A stretch of DNA of 18,460 nt, taken from assembly GCA_030620115.1 (NCBI GenBank), contig JAUXFG010000073.1, forward strand, positions 1-18,460, in the 5' to 3' direction. The translations under genes were made by a program, and so were the position numbers. Positions 1 through 6,960 of this stretch are shown in pieces (the stretch's first letter is position 1; the number at the start of each line of letters is the position of its first letter). The stretch comes from Candidatus Fermentibacterota bacterium. Lineage in GTDB: Bacteria; JAFGKV01. The notes below the pieces were generated by a model. The model was given only the letters and a program-made list of their open reading frames with translations. It was not told the DNA's origin and did no database searches.

Positions 1-29
1 AAATAAAAAGGCGCTTGTCAACACCTTTT

Positions 30-38
30 TGGTATAAT
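30..38 (+). promoter_or_regulatory. possible extended -10 promoter element
   Basis: The string TGGTATAAT contains a perfect TATAAT hexamer preceded by a TGN extension. A TTGTCA lies only 12 bp upstream, too close to serve as its -35 box. Nothing convincing is encoded downstream on the plus strand before about 1490, so any transcript would run antisense into the broken nucleotidyltransferase gene. This is a chance-level candidate. Confidence 0.22.
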
Positions 39-144
39 CAAGAATGGTCATTCAGGCGGCCAAATCGTTAGCCATAACCCTAACCTTCGCACAAGTCCGG
101 CAGGGAGACAAGCCTCTGGTAAATCAGGCGGCCTAATACGCCTG

Positions 145-932
145 CTACAATGCAGAAAAGAATGGGCACAGGTCAATCGCCTTGCTACACAAGGTGAAAC
201 CCGGCTCCAAAACGGCTAAACTGTTACCATCGATGCATGTATTCCAGATCAAGCACGTTTCCTTGGACCTTAAGCACACCCCGAACATCGTTCCATTGAC
301 GCTCTGAATTCCCGCCCCAAATGCGATACCAGTAGAGTTTGTGCAGGATAATATCTTCAGCGCTGGCCAGATTGAACGACCGGCCTTGTTCCCGTCCTGC
401 GACAACGCCCTTCTCAGCTCTCTGAAAAGCCTGCTGGTCGTAACCCGCATTTCTCACCGGCCATCTGCTGCAACGCTGCATTTGGCCCTGCCTGCTGCGT
501 TACGCTCCTTCGGACTCCTCGACGTATCGCAGGGGATACGCCTGCGGGGTCCTCGGTCACAAGCCTTGCAGCCACAGCCAACTACACCGCTTCGCGACGA
601 AGGCCGGTGAGAAGTGCGGGCTAAGCGCCTCTCTTGAGCACGAAGATGTCGATCTTGAGCATGGTCGATAGATGGATGAGGTTGAAGGAGGCCAGACGTC
701 GAATGGCGTCCAGGATCATGTTGGCATCGATGTAGTAGTCCTTTTCGAGCGCCTCGACCAGAAGCCGAACATGGCTTGGTTCCAGGTCAGCGATCATGTC
801 GACGTCGAGCGTCGCACGAGGCAGGCCATGGGCTGAACTGGCTACTGAGCCTCCGATGAAGTACCCCACACCCAAGCGATCAAAGGCTTCCACTACAGGT
901 TCAAGAGCGAGAATGATGTCCGGCTTGCTCAA
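145..932 (-). pseudogene. MNT/AbiEii-type nucleotidyltransferase, split by a 179-bp element
   Basis: The N-terminal part (932 down to 621) is 103 residues from a TTG start. It contains GGSVASSAHGLPRATLDVD, the GGS-x-DVD signature of MNT-type nucleotidyltransferases, in which the Asp residues bind metal. Translation stops at a TAG whose TA is target DNA and whose G is the first base of an inserted element (443-621). The C-terminal part (440 down to 224) carries AFQRAEKG and EDIILHKLYWYR, typical of the family's second half. Removing the element plus one TA gives GCT TAC GAC, an uninterrupted reading frame of about 175 residues, so the insertion is the disrupting event. The restored frame then ends at TAA after MHRW. 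A shift of one base there opens a further 26 codons to 145, so a second frameshift is possible. The TTG start overlaps the TGA of the upstream gene, which suggests translational coupling. Whether the 103-residue fragment has any function is unknown. Confidence 0.75.
443..621. mobile_element. 179-bp MITE-like element, copy 1
   Basis: The left end reads ACCCGCATTTCTCACCGG and the right end CCGGTGAGAAGTGCGGGC, forming imperfect terminal inverted repeats of about 18 bp. TA dinucleotides flank it at 441-442 and 622-623, as expected of a TA target-site duplication in the IS630/Tc1/mariner style. There is no transposase reading frame, so it would have to be moved in trans. A second copy of exactly the same length and orientation lies at 17939-18117. 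The ends and a central block around GGATACGCCTGCGGG are the best conserved parts. It interrupts the nucleotidyltransferase gene. Confidence 0.85.
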
Positions 933-1219
933 GGAGTTCTCCGCTTGATGTAGTGCTCAAGCCGTTCAGCCAAGGACGGGCCATAGCAGAATGCCACGAA
1001 GCGCAAGAGAGCCTGCAGTTCGTTCATCTCGGCATACCGCTTTCGTATGGCGTTTCTGGACATTTCGATGGTGGTGAGAGATAACGAGCGCGCCAGGTCC
1101 AGCCTTCTGGATAGTCCCGCCTGACGCAGAAGTTGAATCTGGACTTTCTCGGCTGTGGGATGGGTGTCGATCGACTGAGTGCGCAAGGATCGCTGGCCTC
1201 CATCTGGTTTGCCCACCAT
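929..1219 (-). CDS. small conserved protein paired with the nucleotidyltransferase
   Basis: This encodes 96 residues. The core, from HPTAEKVQIQLLRQAG through RLDLARSLSLTTIEMSRNAIRK to the C-terminal LRFVAFCYGPSLAERLEHY, matches my memory of a conserved uncharacterised protein that usually sits directly upstream of an MNT/AbiEii-type nucleotidyltransferase. No catalytic motif is visible and it appears largely helical and cytoplasmic. Its TGA overlaps the TTG start of the nucleotidyltransferase, and a GGAG lies just before that start, so the two were probably co-translated. Such pairs resemble two-component toxin-antitoxin arrangements, but that role is an inference. Because the partner is disrupted, this gene may be a functional orphan. 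The first 17 or so residues before the conserved HPTAEK are poorly supported, and the true start could lie further in. Confidence 0.7.
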   Translation of the reverse strand: MVGKPDGGQRSLRTQSIDTHPTAEKVQIQLLRQAGLSRRLDLARSLSLTTIEMSRNAIRKRYAEMNELQALLRFVAFCYGPSLAERLEHYIKRRTP

Positions 1220-1359
1220 TTACGCTGAAGGCTGAGGCAAGTTCAAGTCTGCATGCGTACATCGCCCCTCACTACAGTCCATCAAGCAGTTTCGGAACCA
1301 ACAACCCAAAAGCGCCCAGGATATCCACTGCAATCCCGCGCCAAACGCTGGACCTGCTG

Positions 1360-1375
1360 TCCGCCAGCTGGCGGA
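1360..1375. repeat. 16-bp perfect palindrome TCCGCCAGCTGGCGGA, copy 1 of 4
   Basis: The perfect palindrome TCCGCCAGCTGGCGGA recurs at 11638-11653, 11744-11759 (inside a longer palindrome) and 18373-18388. All four copies are intergenic, which marks it as a dispersed repeat and not part of a gene. Confidence 0.9.
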
Positions 1376-1428
1376 TGTCCCTCCACAGTTTGATACGTTC
1401 GCATCCCCCGGTGGAGGGCCACGGTCCC

Positions 1429-1458
1429 TTGACAGCCCTTAGGTTCGGTAGCTAATAT
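1429..1458 (+). promoter_or_regulatory. sigma70-type promoter for the 77-aa gene and BNR protein
   Basis: A perfect TTGACA at 1429-1434 is followed, after an 18-bp spacer, by TAATAT at 1453-1458 (4 of 6 matches to TATAAT). The predicted start of transcription near 1465 precedes an AGGAGG ribosome site and the ATG at 1490. A tandem direct repeat of GCTAATATA overlaps the -10 region and could be an operator or simply AT-rich promoter DNA. Confidence 0.55.
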
Positions 1459-1489
1459 AGCTAATATAGAAGCTGAGGAGGTGCTCTGC

Positions 1490-1723
1490 ATGATTTGCGT
1501 CGGTCCAATTGCAAAGATATTCATGATGCGAAGGGAGGTGATCGAGCAGGACCGCCTCGCTACGCTCGGGAGGAGGCTCTGTTCCTATGTTCTGCCGGAA
1601 CTGGCCTGGGACAAGGCACGCGTTCTTTCCTATGTCAAACAGCAAGACCAACTCCCGACTGGGGCAAAGATCATCCGGTTCAGGAGCGACAAGGAGGTTC
1701 ACACCTGGAGGTTGGCGCCATGA
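1490..1723 (+). CDS. 77-residue protein of unknown function
   Basis: I do not recognise this protein. It starts at an ATG preceded by AGGAGG at ideal spacing (bases 1475-1482) and lies downstream of a TTGACA/TAATAT promoter. Its TGA overlaps the ATG of the BNR-repeat protein in an ATGA junction, which suggests translational coupling. The sequence begins MICVGPIAKIFMMRREVIEQ and is fairly basic. It has no clear signal peptide, membrane helix or cysteine cluster, and ends in TWRLAP. Support comes from expression signals and the overlap, not from family resemblance. The alternative is that it is a short translated leader that couples ribosomes into the next gene. Confidence 0.5.
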   Translation: MICVGPIAKIFMMRREVIEQDRLATLGRRLCSYVLPELAWDKARVLSYVKQQDQLPTGAKIIRFRSDKEVHTWRLAP

Positions 1724-3066
1724 AGCGGAGAGCACTATTCTATGCGGTGATAGGTCTGATAAGCCTACTCGTTTTCACGACGTTGGCCGATGAGTGGCAG
1801 TGGCACAGGATTGCATGGGAAGGCATTCAGCTAGAATCAGTCATCTGTCCGCCTGATTCCGAGCATGTGGTCTACGTCAGCACCTCGTACAGGGACGTGC
1901 CTGAGGAAGAGTGGGGTGTGTATAAGAGCACAGATAATGGATTGACATGGCGATTTCTGGAGGAGAGCAACGGCCCGTTTACGTACGCTGTGACCATAGA
2001 TCCAAAGGATCCTGAGACCATATTCTGTGGCTTCTGGGGCATCTTCATGGGGGACGCGCCGTGGCGGAGCCGGGACGCGGGCGAGACATGGGAAAGGACC
2101 ATGGACAACTGGACCAGATACATGCCGAGCCCGTGGGAGCAGGACCTGATATTTGCCACGTATTCATGCGGCAGCTATGCCCTTTTGAGAAGCACAGACG
2201 ATGGCGCGACGTGGAACTGGATTGATGGAGCAGAGGCCCCGATTTTCTGCGATCGCGTGGTGTACCACCACGAGGACTCGCTGATGGTGTTTGCGTGCCT
2301 TTTCTCTCCAATGGGTCTGTGTCGAAGCAGCGACAGGGGTGAGACATGGGAGCTTGTGCTCGAAGGCGAGGTGAGCGCATTCGATAATGATCCAGCAGAT
2401 CCTCATCATTGGATCGCGTTCGTCGTCGTCTCATCTCAGAGCTTGTGGCCGCAATTCGCCGAATCGTTTGACGACGGGATGTCATGGGAGCTGTGGGACT
2501 TCCCCTATGATGTGTGGACAGGCCGGCAGATGGTCTTCGACCTGTTCGACTCCCGAACGATCTACATTGCGAGCGCTCCTGCCAGCCCTGAAAATCTTGG
2601 CATTCTCCGATCAACGGACGGCGGGGTTACGTGGGACCCGATGAACGATGGCTTAACGGAATTGCTCGGTCCTTGCGAGCTTTTCTTGTCGAGAGCCAGA
2701 CCGGGAGAGATGCTTGCGGCCCGGAGAGACGGTCTTTGGAGATGGACCGATCAGGTGATCGGAGAGACTCCGGGGGGGCCTGTTTCAGGGACACTGCGTA
2801 TCGAGTCGGTCTCGCCATGTCCGTTTCAGGGCAGGATGGAAGCGCGATATATTCTTGCCAGAAGCAGTGTTGTTCGGGCACGGGTCTACTCCATCGATGG
2901 CGCACTCGTGCGTTACCTTCTGGATTACCCATTTGAGAATGGGACACACAGCTTTAAGTGGGACGGCCGTGATGCTCAAGGACGAGACGTAGCGGCTGGA
3001 GCATATGTGCTGACGATCAACACGGATGATGAGCAGGCGATCAGAAGGGTTGTGAAGCTGAGGTAG
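1720..3066 (+). CDS. secreted BNR/Asp-box propeller with FlgD-like C-terminal domain
   Basis: This encodes 448 residues. The ATG at 1720 was chosen because a signal peptide (KRR, then a hydrophobic stretch at residues 6-22) follows immediately and TGGAGG lies about 8 bp upstream. An in-frame extension to 1495 has no such support. At least five Asp-box (BNR) motifs of the S-x-D-x-G-x-T-W type occur near residues 70, 117, 158, 203 and 298, plus a weaker DDGMSW near 251, which predicts a sialidase-like beta-propeller fold. The last 75 or so residues (ARVYSIDG, then KWDGRDAQGRDVAAGAYV) match the FlgD-type Ig-like domain found at the C-termini of exported proteins in FCB-group bacteria. Sialidase active-site residues are not evident, so a binding or structural role is more likely than catalysis. 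It overlaps the upstream 77-residue gene by four bases. No clear terminator follows it. Confidence 0.85.
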   Translation: MKRRALFYAVIGLISLLVFTTLADEWQWHRIAWEGIQLESVICPPDSEHVVYVSTSYRDVPEEEWGVYKSTDNGLTWRFLEESNGPFTYAVTIDPKDPETIFCGFWGIFMGDAPWRSRDAGETWERTMDNWTRYMPSPWEQDLIFATYSCGSYALLRSTDDGATWNWIDGAEAPIFCDRVVYHHEDSLMVFACLFSPMGLCRSSDRGETWELVLEGEVSAFDNDPADPHHWIAFVVVSSQSLWPQFAESFDDGMSWELWDFPYDVWTGRQMVFDLFDSRTIYIASAPASPENLGILRSTDGGVTWDPMNDGLTELLGPCELFLSRARPGEMLAARRDGLWRWTDQVIGETPGGPVSGTLRIESVSPCPFQGRMEARYILARSSVVRARVYSIDGALVRYLLDYPFENGTHSFKWDGRDAQGRDVAAGAYVLTINTDDEQAIRRVVKLR

Positions 3067-3216
3067 AGACTGGCCTTGGGGGTTCGTGCAGGAATAACTT
3101 CACATTTCGATATCCCATCTTCATCCCGCGTACTGCGCGAGACTACGTCTCCCGTCTACGCCAAGGCTTCGCCGAGGCAGGCCCGTCTACGTTTGACTAC
3201 GCCGTGACAAGCCAGT

Positions 3217-3238
3217 GGGCACGGCATGCCGTGCCCAT
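3217..3238. repeat. 22-bp palindrome with core GGGCACGGCATGCCGTGCCC, copy 1
   Basis: The 20-bp core is perfectly self-complementary, and the flanking T and A extend it to 22. The same 20 bases recur at 13315-13334 between the two propeller genes. Both copies are intergenic. Confidence 0.9.
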
Positions 3239-3283
3239 ACATGGGGGAGACCAGATCTACGGCATATCTGTGTACCATAACTG

Positions 3284-3310
3284 CGAATCCCGCGCAGTGC
3301 GCGGGATTCG
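3284..3310. repeat. perfect hairpin, 12-bp arms and 3-nt loop
   Basis: CGAATCCCGCGC is followed by AGT and then its exact reverse complement. Being symmetric and GC-rich, it could act as a terminator-like structure between the convergent transcription units, but there is no T-tract after either arm. It may equally be an intergenic repeat unit. Confidence 0.7.
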
Positions 3311-3413
3311 ATATGGCTTATTTCTGCGTGAATTATCAGATTTGATTAAGTTTCTGCGCATATACTTAAATAGTTTTGGATCGGAGCGCTCCTCACAATG
3401 AATGAGGCCCGGG

Positions 3414-3487
3414 GTCATCGCGAGCCGTAGCGCGGCGATCTCGATGGGCGGATGAGATTGCTTCGTCGCTACGCTTCTCGCAATGAC
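3414..3487. repeat. long imperfect inverted repeat of the GTCATTGCGAG class
   Basis: The left arm begins GTCATCGCGAGCCGTAGCG. The right arm, read on minus, begins GTCATTGCGAGAAGCGTAGC. The arms pair over roughly 30 bp around a GATGGGCGGATG centre. From memory this resembles a repeat scattered between genes in many unrelated bacteria. A truncated relative (CGCTCCTCACAATGA) lies just upstream near 3386. Confidence 0.75.
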
Positions 3488-3544
3488 TGAGGATGGGGCC
3501 ACGTCTCCGGGATGTCTCCACGGGTGAGATGATGAACAGAGGTG

Positions 3545-6500
3545 TCATCGGGCTTCCGCGAGCGGGGTAACCACTGCCCTGCCCCGTACTCGATGCCAGA
3601 GTCTGGCGATTGCCCATCCTAGGCGCGTCATGATCCAGTAGGTGGCTGGGATCGCGGTGAGGATGAGTATGGTGCTGCTGGCAAGGCCACCGATGGATGA
3701 GAGGGCGAGATTTTCCCAGATGTCCTTGCCCTCGGCAGTGTCAGCAATCTTGATGAGGAGCGGCAGGAGCCCCGCAATGGTGGTGCCGCTGGTGAGCAGG
3801 ATGGATCGCATCTGGATACGGGTGCCGCTGCAGATCGCTTCCTTAAGAAGCGCCTTGCGTTCATCACCGGGCAGTCGCCAGAGATCCACACCGCCAAGGC
3901 GTGCGATCTTTGGAACCAGACTGCTGGCGTAGGAGCGTTCCGCTACCGAATCCCGAATCTGCAGGCGGAATCTATTGATCAAGAGGATCGCATTGTTGAC
4001 TACAATGCCAAACATGAGTACTAAACCGATCTTTGCGGACGAATCAAAGACCGAATCCGTGGCCCAAAAGATCCCCACGACACCGGTCAGAGCCATGGGG
4101 ATGGAGAGAATCACCAGAAGAGGCAGAATCATACTCTCGAAGAGCGCCGACAGGGCCATGAAAATAAAAAGAAGTGTGAGCCACAGGAGGGCCTCCATCT
4201 CTTCTTCCTCTTCTTCGGTCAAAGGCTCACCCGAGACATCTTCGGCTGAATAGCCGTAGGGAAGATCGATGCCAGCAATAATGTCGGCAATGAACCGCTG
4301 TCGCATCCTGTCCGTGCCGATATACTCCCAATTGATCCGCCTGGCGTATCGTTGATTCTCGCGTTGGATCGATCCCATAACGGGACGTGTTTCTACGGAG
4401 ATCAGATCCCCTAAACGCACACGTTCTCCACTCATGGTGGTGAGGGTCTTGCTCATGATTTGCTCGTACTGGATGTCGTCCGCGTCTGCAAATGAAAGCT
4501 GCAGCCTCTGATCCTCCCCGCCTACGATCATGTGCCATGGCGTGTCGATACCGAGCAAGCGCCGTAGGAATCCTAGTACCTCAGCCACGCTGAGATGGTG
4601 ACTCGCCAGGCGATCTCGATGGAAAAAGACCACGGTCTCGTCCGATGCGTCACGCTCGAAGCGCTGGCCGCTGGTGAGCCTCATATTCCTGACCCGCCGG
4701 TTGCGCTCGAGACGCGCCATTACCCCGTCACAGATTTCGTCCAGGAATTTGCTGTTGTAGCCGGTAACCTTGACCAGGGAGTTGCTGATACCACCGCCAC
4801 GCCCGCCTTTCAGATAGGGATCGCCAAAACCATTGATCCAGACGAACATGCCCCCCAATTCCTCGGCCAAAAGGATGAGTCGGTTACGAAAAAGCTCGGG
4901 ATACTGCGAACGCAACCGGTATGGCTCGAACTTCACCTCGAGAAAACCACGGTTCTCCCAGCTGGTAGTCTTCATATGGATCCCGTCAGGGATGGGGAGA
5001 AGCTCTGTCTCGAAACCTCTGATGGTCTCGCTGGAGAGCACTACATCCGTTCCCACGGGCCGTTCGATATAAGCGACGAGACGTTCCTCGCTTTCACGCC
5101 TCCAGAACCCGCCTTGGTCGATCTCCTTGTCGAACACGTAGCCTGCGCCCACAAAAAGGCCAAGCATCAGAATCACCGGGTACCACCAGATCTTCAGATG
5201 CAACGCGGTGATCTTCTCCACAAAACTCACGAAGAAGCCAACCACCAAGAGCAGACCCATAATGCCCACGCCCCAGGGCCAGTGGTCGATCAGGCTTCTG
5301 GAGCCTTTGAGAAGCAGAAAGGCGATGCATGCAATCACCGCCAAGCCGAGCATCACTCCGCTCCACCGAACCAAGAAGGCCAGGCCGACCGGGCCTTGAT
5401 CTTCCGTGGCCGCCGCCCGAGCGTGCATCATCTCCTTTTGTGCAGGCCCTCGTAAGGCCACGGGGATCCAGCAGAAAGCGACGAAAATCGATGCGATCAT
5501 GGCGATGCCGACGCTTACTGCCAGCGGTACATAGTAGATCGCGAGACGCCCTGAGAGGAAGATGAACGACAGGAAGGCAACAATGGTGGTCAGGGTGGTT
5601 GCCAAAATGGGAAAGGCTACCTCGCGTGTTCCCCCGACAAGCGCCTCTCGCGAGTCATCGTCATACGTCTTTGACAACCGCCGATGAATGGCATCCAATA
5701 CCAGGATGCTGTTGTCCAGAAGCATGCCAAAGCACACGGTCAGGCCGCTGATGGTGATGAAGTTGACCGAGATCCCGAGGAAGTAGAAGAGCGCGAGGCA
5801 GATCACGATAGCCAGGAGGATAGAAGAAATCACAATAGCGGTGGTGCGTACTCGACGGAGCGCCATGGCCAGGAGCAGAAAGAGCACCACGAGGATAATA
5901 AGCGACCGGTACACCAGTTCCAGGAGTTTCTCCTCAAGCTCTTTTCCCTCGTCACTATCGATCTCAAACGTCACGGGAAAGGGCAGAGTTCGCTCGAGCT
6001 CCGGGAGCTCCTTCCTGAGCCGCTTGCTCACTGTCACCGCATTCTGGCCGCTACGTTTGGCAACAGTCGCCTGGATCACATTGTCTCCATTGATCCGCAC
6101 GAAGTAGGCCGGATCTTCGTAACTCTGCTCTATAGCCGCCACGTGATTCAGGGTGATCGGCTGCCCGGCAACCATACGAAGCACGGTCTTTCTAAGAGAC
6201 GAGAGGCTCACCGAATCACTCACGCTCACCGTGAGCTCCATGCCGGTCCGGCGGACAACCCCTGCAGGCAGAATATCATCCAAAGCCTCTACACGGTTGT
6301 AGATGCCATCAGCAGTGAGACCATAGCGTTCCATGAGGCTCAAGTCGAGCAGGATTCTCACCAGCCTCCTCGCCCCACCCTGCAACTCCGCATCAGCCAC
6401 ACCTGGGATGGAAAGAAGCCGCGGGATGAGCCAGGATTCAGCCTCATCGCGCAGCTCATTGGTGGAGAGAGGAGATACAAGGCTGACGGTGAAGAAATCA

Positions 6501-6910
6501 TCGGTCCGGAATTCCTCGGGCACATAGGGAACGATGACTGGTTGGCCGGCGGATCCAGGCAGATTCCGTCGTACCGCACCGAGCTGCTCTGAGAGCTCCA
6601 GCCGGGCAAACTCCACATCAACGTCACGTCGGAATGAGACCTCCACCTCACTCCGTCCCGGCGTGGACCGGGCTTTTATCTCCTCGACCCCAAAAATGCG
6701 CTGGCATGCTTCTTCGATAGGGATGGTAATCGCCCTTTGAATAGCGCTCGGGGAAGCGCCGTTCCACCGCGTATAGATAGTCAAGGAAGGCAGATCCGTC
6801 TCGGGCATGGCCTCGATGTTCAGCCTGGGCAACGCATAGATTCCCATGATGATCATCGCGGCGAACAGCATCCACGTGGCTACCGGGTGGTCAACAAAGA
6901 AACGAATCAA
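3545..6910 (-). CDS. RND efflux permease B, with extra membrane segments
   Basis: This encodes 1121 residues, long for an RND permease (usually 1020-1070). TM1 spans about 10-30. The first periplasmic domain spans 31-333, TM2-6 span 335-487, the second periplasmic domain 594-905, and TM8-12 span 906-1095. TM4 carries MLLDNSILVLD with D399 and N400 where AcrB has two Asp. Relatives with DN are common. Between TM6 and TM7 (about 575-593) are two further hydrophobic stretches, at about 513-534 and 545-564, which would give 14 helices instead of 12. The loop between TM10 and TM11 (983-1032) is also long. A run of six Glu (899-904) precedes TM8. The start is TTG (TTG ATT CGT), chosen because MIRFFVDHPVATWML aligns with the usual RND N-terminus. 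No good Shine-Dalgarno is visible, and 50 bp separate it from permease A. It is last in the operon and probably partners permease A. The exported substrate is unknown. Confidence 0.9.
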   Translation of the reverse strand: MIRFFVDHPVATWMLFAAMIIMGIYALPRLNIEAMPETDLPSLTIYTRWNGASPSAIQRAITIPIEEACQRIFGVEEIKARSTPGRSEVEVSFRRDVDVEFARLELSEQLGAVRRNLPGSAGQPVIVPYVPEEFRTDDFFTVSLVSPLSTNELRDEAESWLIPRLLSIPGVADAELQGGARRLVRILLDLSLMERYGLTADGIYNRVEALDDILPAGVVRRTGMELTVSVSDSVSLSSLRKTVLRMVAGQPITLNHVAAIEQSYEDPAYFVRINGDNVIQATVAKRSGQNAVTVSKRLRKELPELERTLPFPVTFEIDSDEGKELEEKLLELVYRSLIILVVLFLLLAMALRRVRTTAIVISSILLAIVICLALFYFLGISVNFITISGLTVCFGMLLDNSILVLDAIHRRLSKTYDDDSREALVGGTREVAFPILATTLTTIVAFLSFIFLSGRLAIYYVPLAVSVGIAMIASIFVAFCWIPVALRGPAQKEMMHARAAATEDQGPVGLAFLVRWSGVMLGLAVIACIAFLLLKGSRSLIDHWPWGVGIMGLLLVVGFFVSFVEKITALHLKIWWYPVILMLGLFVGAGYVFDKEIDQGGFWRRESEERLVAYIERPVGTDVVLSSETIRGFETELLPIPDGIHMKTTSWENRGFLEVKFEPYRLRSQYPELFRNRLILLAEELGGMFVWINGFGDPYLKGGRGGGISNSLVKVTGYNSKFLDEICDGVMARLERNRRVRNMRLTSGQRFERDASDETVVFFHRDRLASHHLSVAEVLGFLRRLLGIDTPWHMIVGGEDQRLQLSFADADDIQYEQIMSKTLTTMSGERVRLGDLISVETRPVMGSIQRENQRYARRINWEYIGTDRMRQRFIADIIAGIDLPYGYSAEDVSGEPLTEEEEEEMEALLWLTLLFIFMALSALFESMILPLLVILSIPMALTGVVGIFWATDSVFDSSAKIGLVLMFGIVVNNAILLINRFRLQIRDSVAERSYASSLVPKIARLGGVDLWRLPGDERKALLKEAICSGTRIQMRSILLTSGTTIAGLLPLLIKIADTAEGKDIWENLALSSIGGLASSTILILTAIPATYWIMTRLGWAIARLWHRVRGRAVVTPLAEAR

Positions 6911-6960
6911 ACCAAAAAACCCGCAGTTGCATCGACGACCAGGACTGTGTGGACCAACAA

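Larger units (their letters stand above)
1220..1489. other. intergenic stretch with a palindrome and a promoter
   Basis: This gap separates divergently oriented genes. It holds one copy of a 16-bp palindrome (1360-1375) and a sigma70-like promoter (1429-1458) for the plus-strand genes. On minus, one frame from about 1459 down to 1272 reads protein-like (LWRDIRQLAD, then VDILGAFGLLVPKLL) but has no start codon. It may be a gene fragment or chance. Confidence 0.6.
3067..3544. other. repeat-rich intergenic region between convergent genes
   Basis: This 478-bp gap lies between the BNR gene and the end of the efflux operon. I see no gene in it. It contains a 22-bp palindrome, a perfect 12-bp-arm hairpin and a long imperfect hairpin of a widespread intergenic repeat type. 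The segment 3150-3200 (CTACGCCAAGGCTTCGCCG) also looks like common dispersed repeat DNA. Confidence 0.7.

Noticed and set aside
1272-1459. Minus-strand frame reading LWRDIRQLAD and VDILGAFGLLVPKLL, like the tail of a small membrane protein
   Set aside because: It has no start codon after the upstream in-frame stop, overlaps the promoter on plus, and part of the reading is the recurrent palindrome. Kept only as a remark.
1495-1719. N-terminal extension of the BNR protein to 1495
   Set aside because: It has no ribosome site and would put 75 residues in front of a clear signal peptide. The ATG at 1720 has a good TGGAGG upstream.
3257-3502. Minus-strand open frame reading VIARSVATKQSHPPIEIAALRLAM
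   Set aside because: This is the translation of a common intergenic inverted repeat that is often misannotated as a protein.
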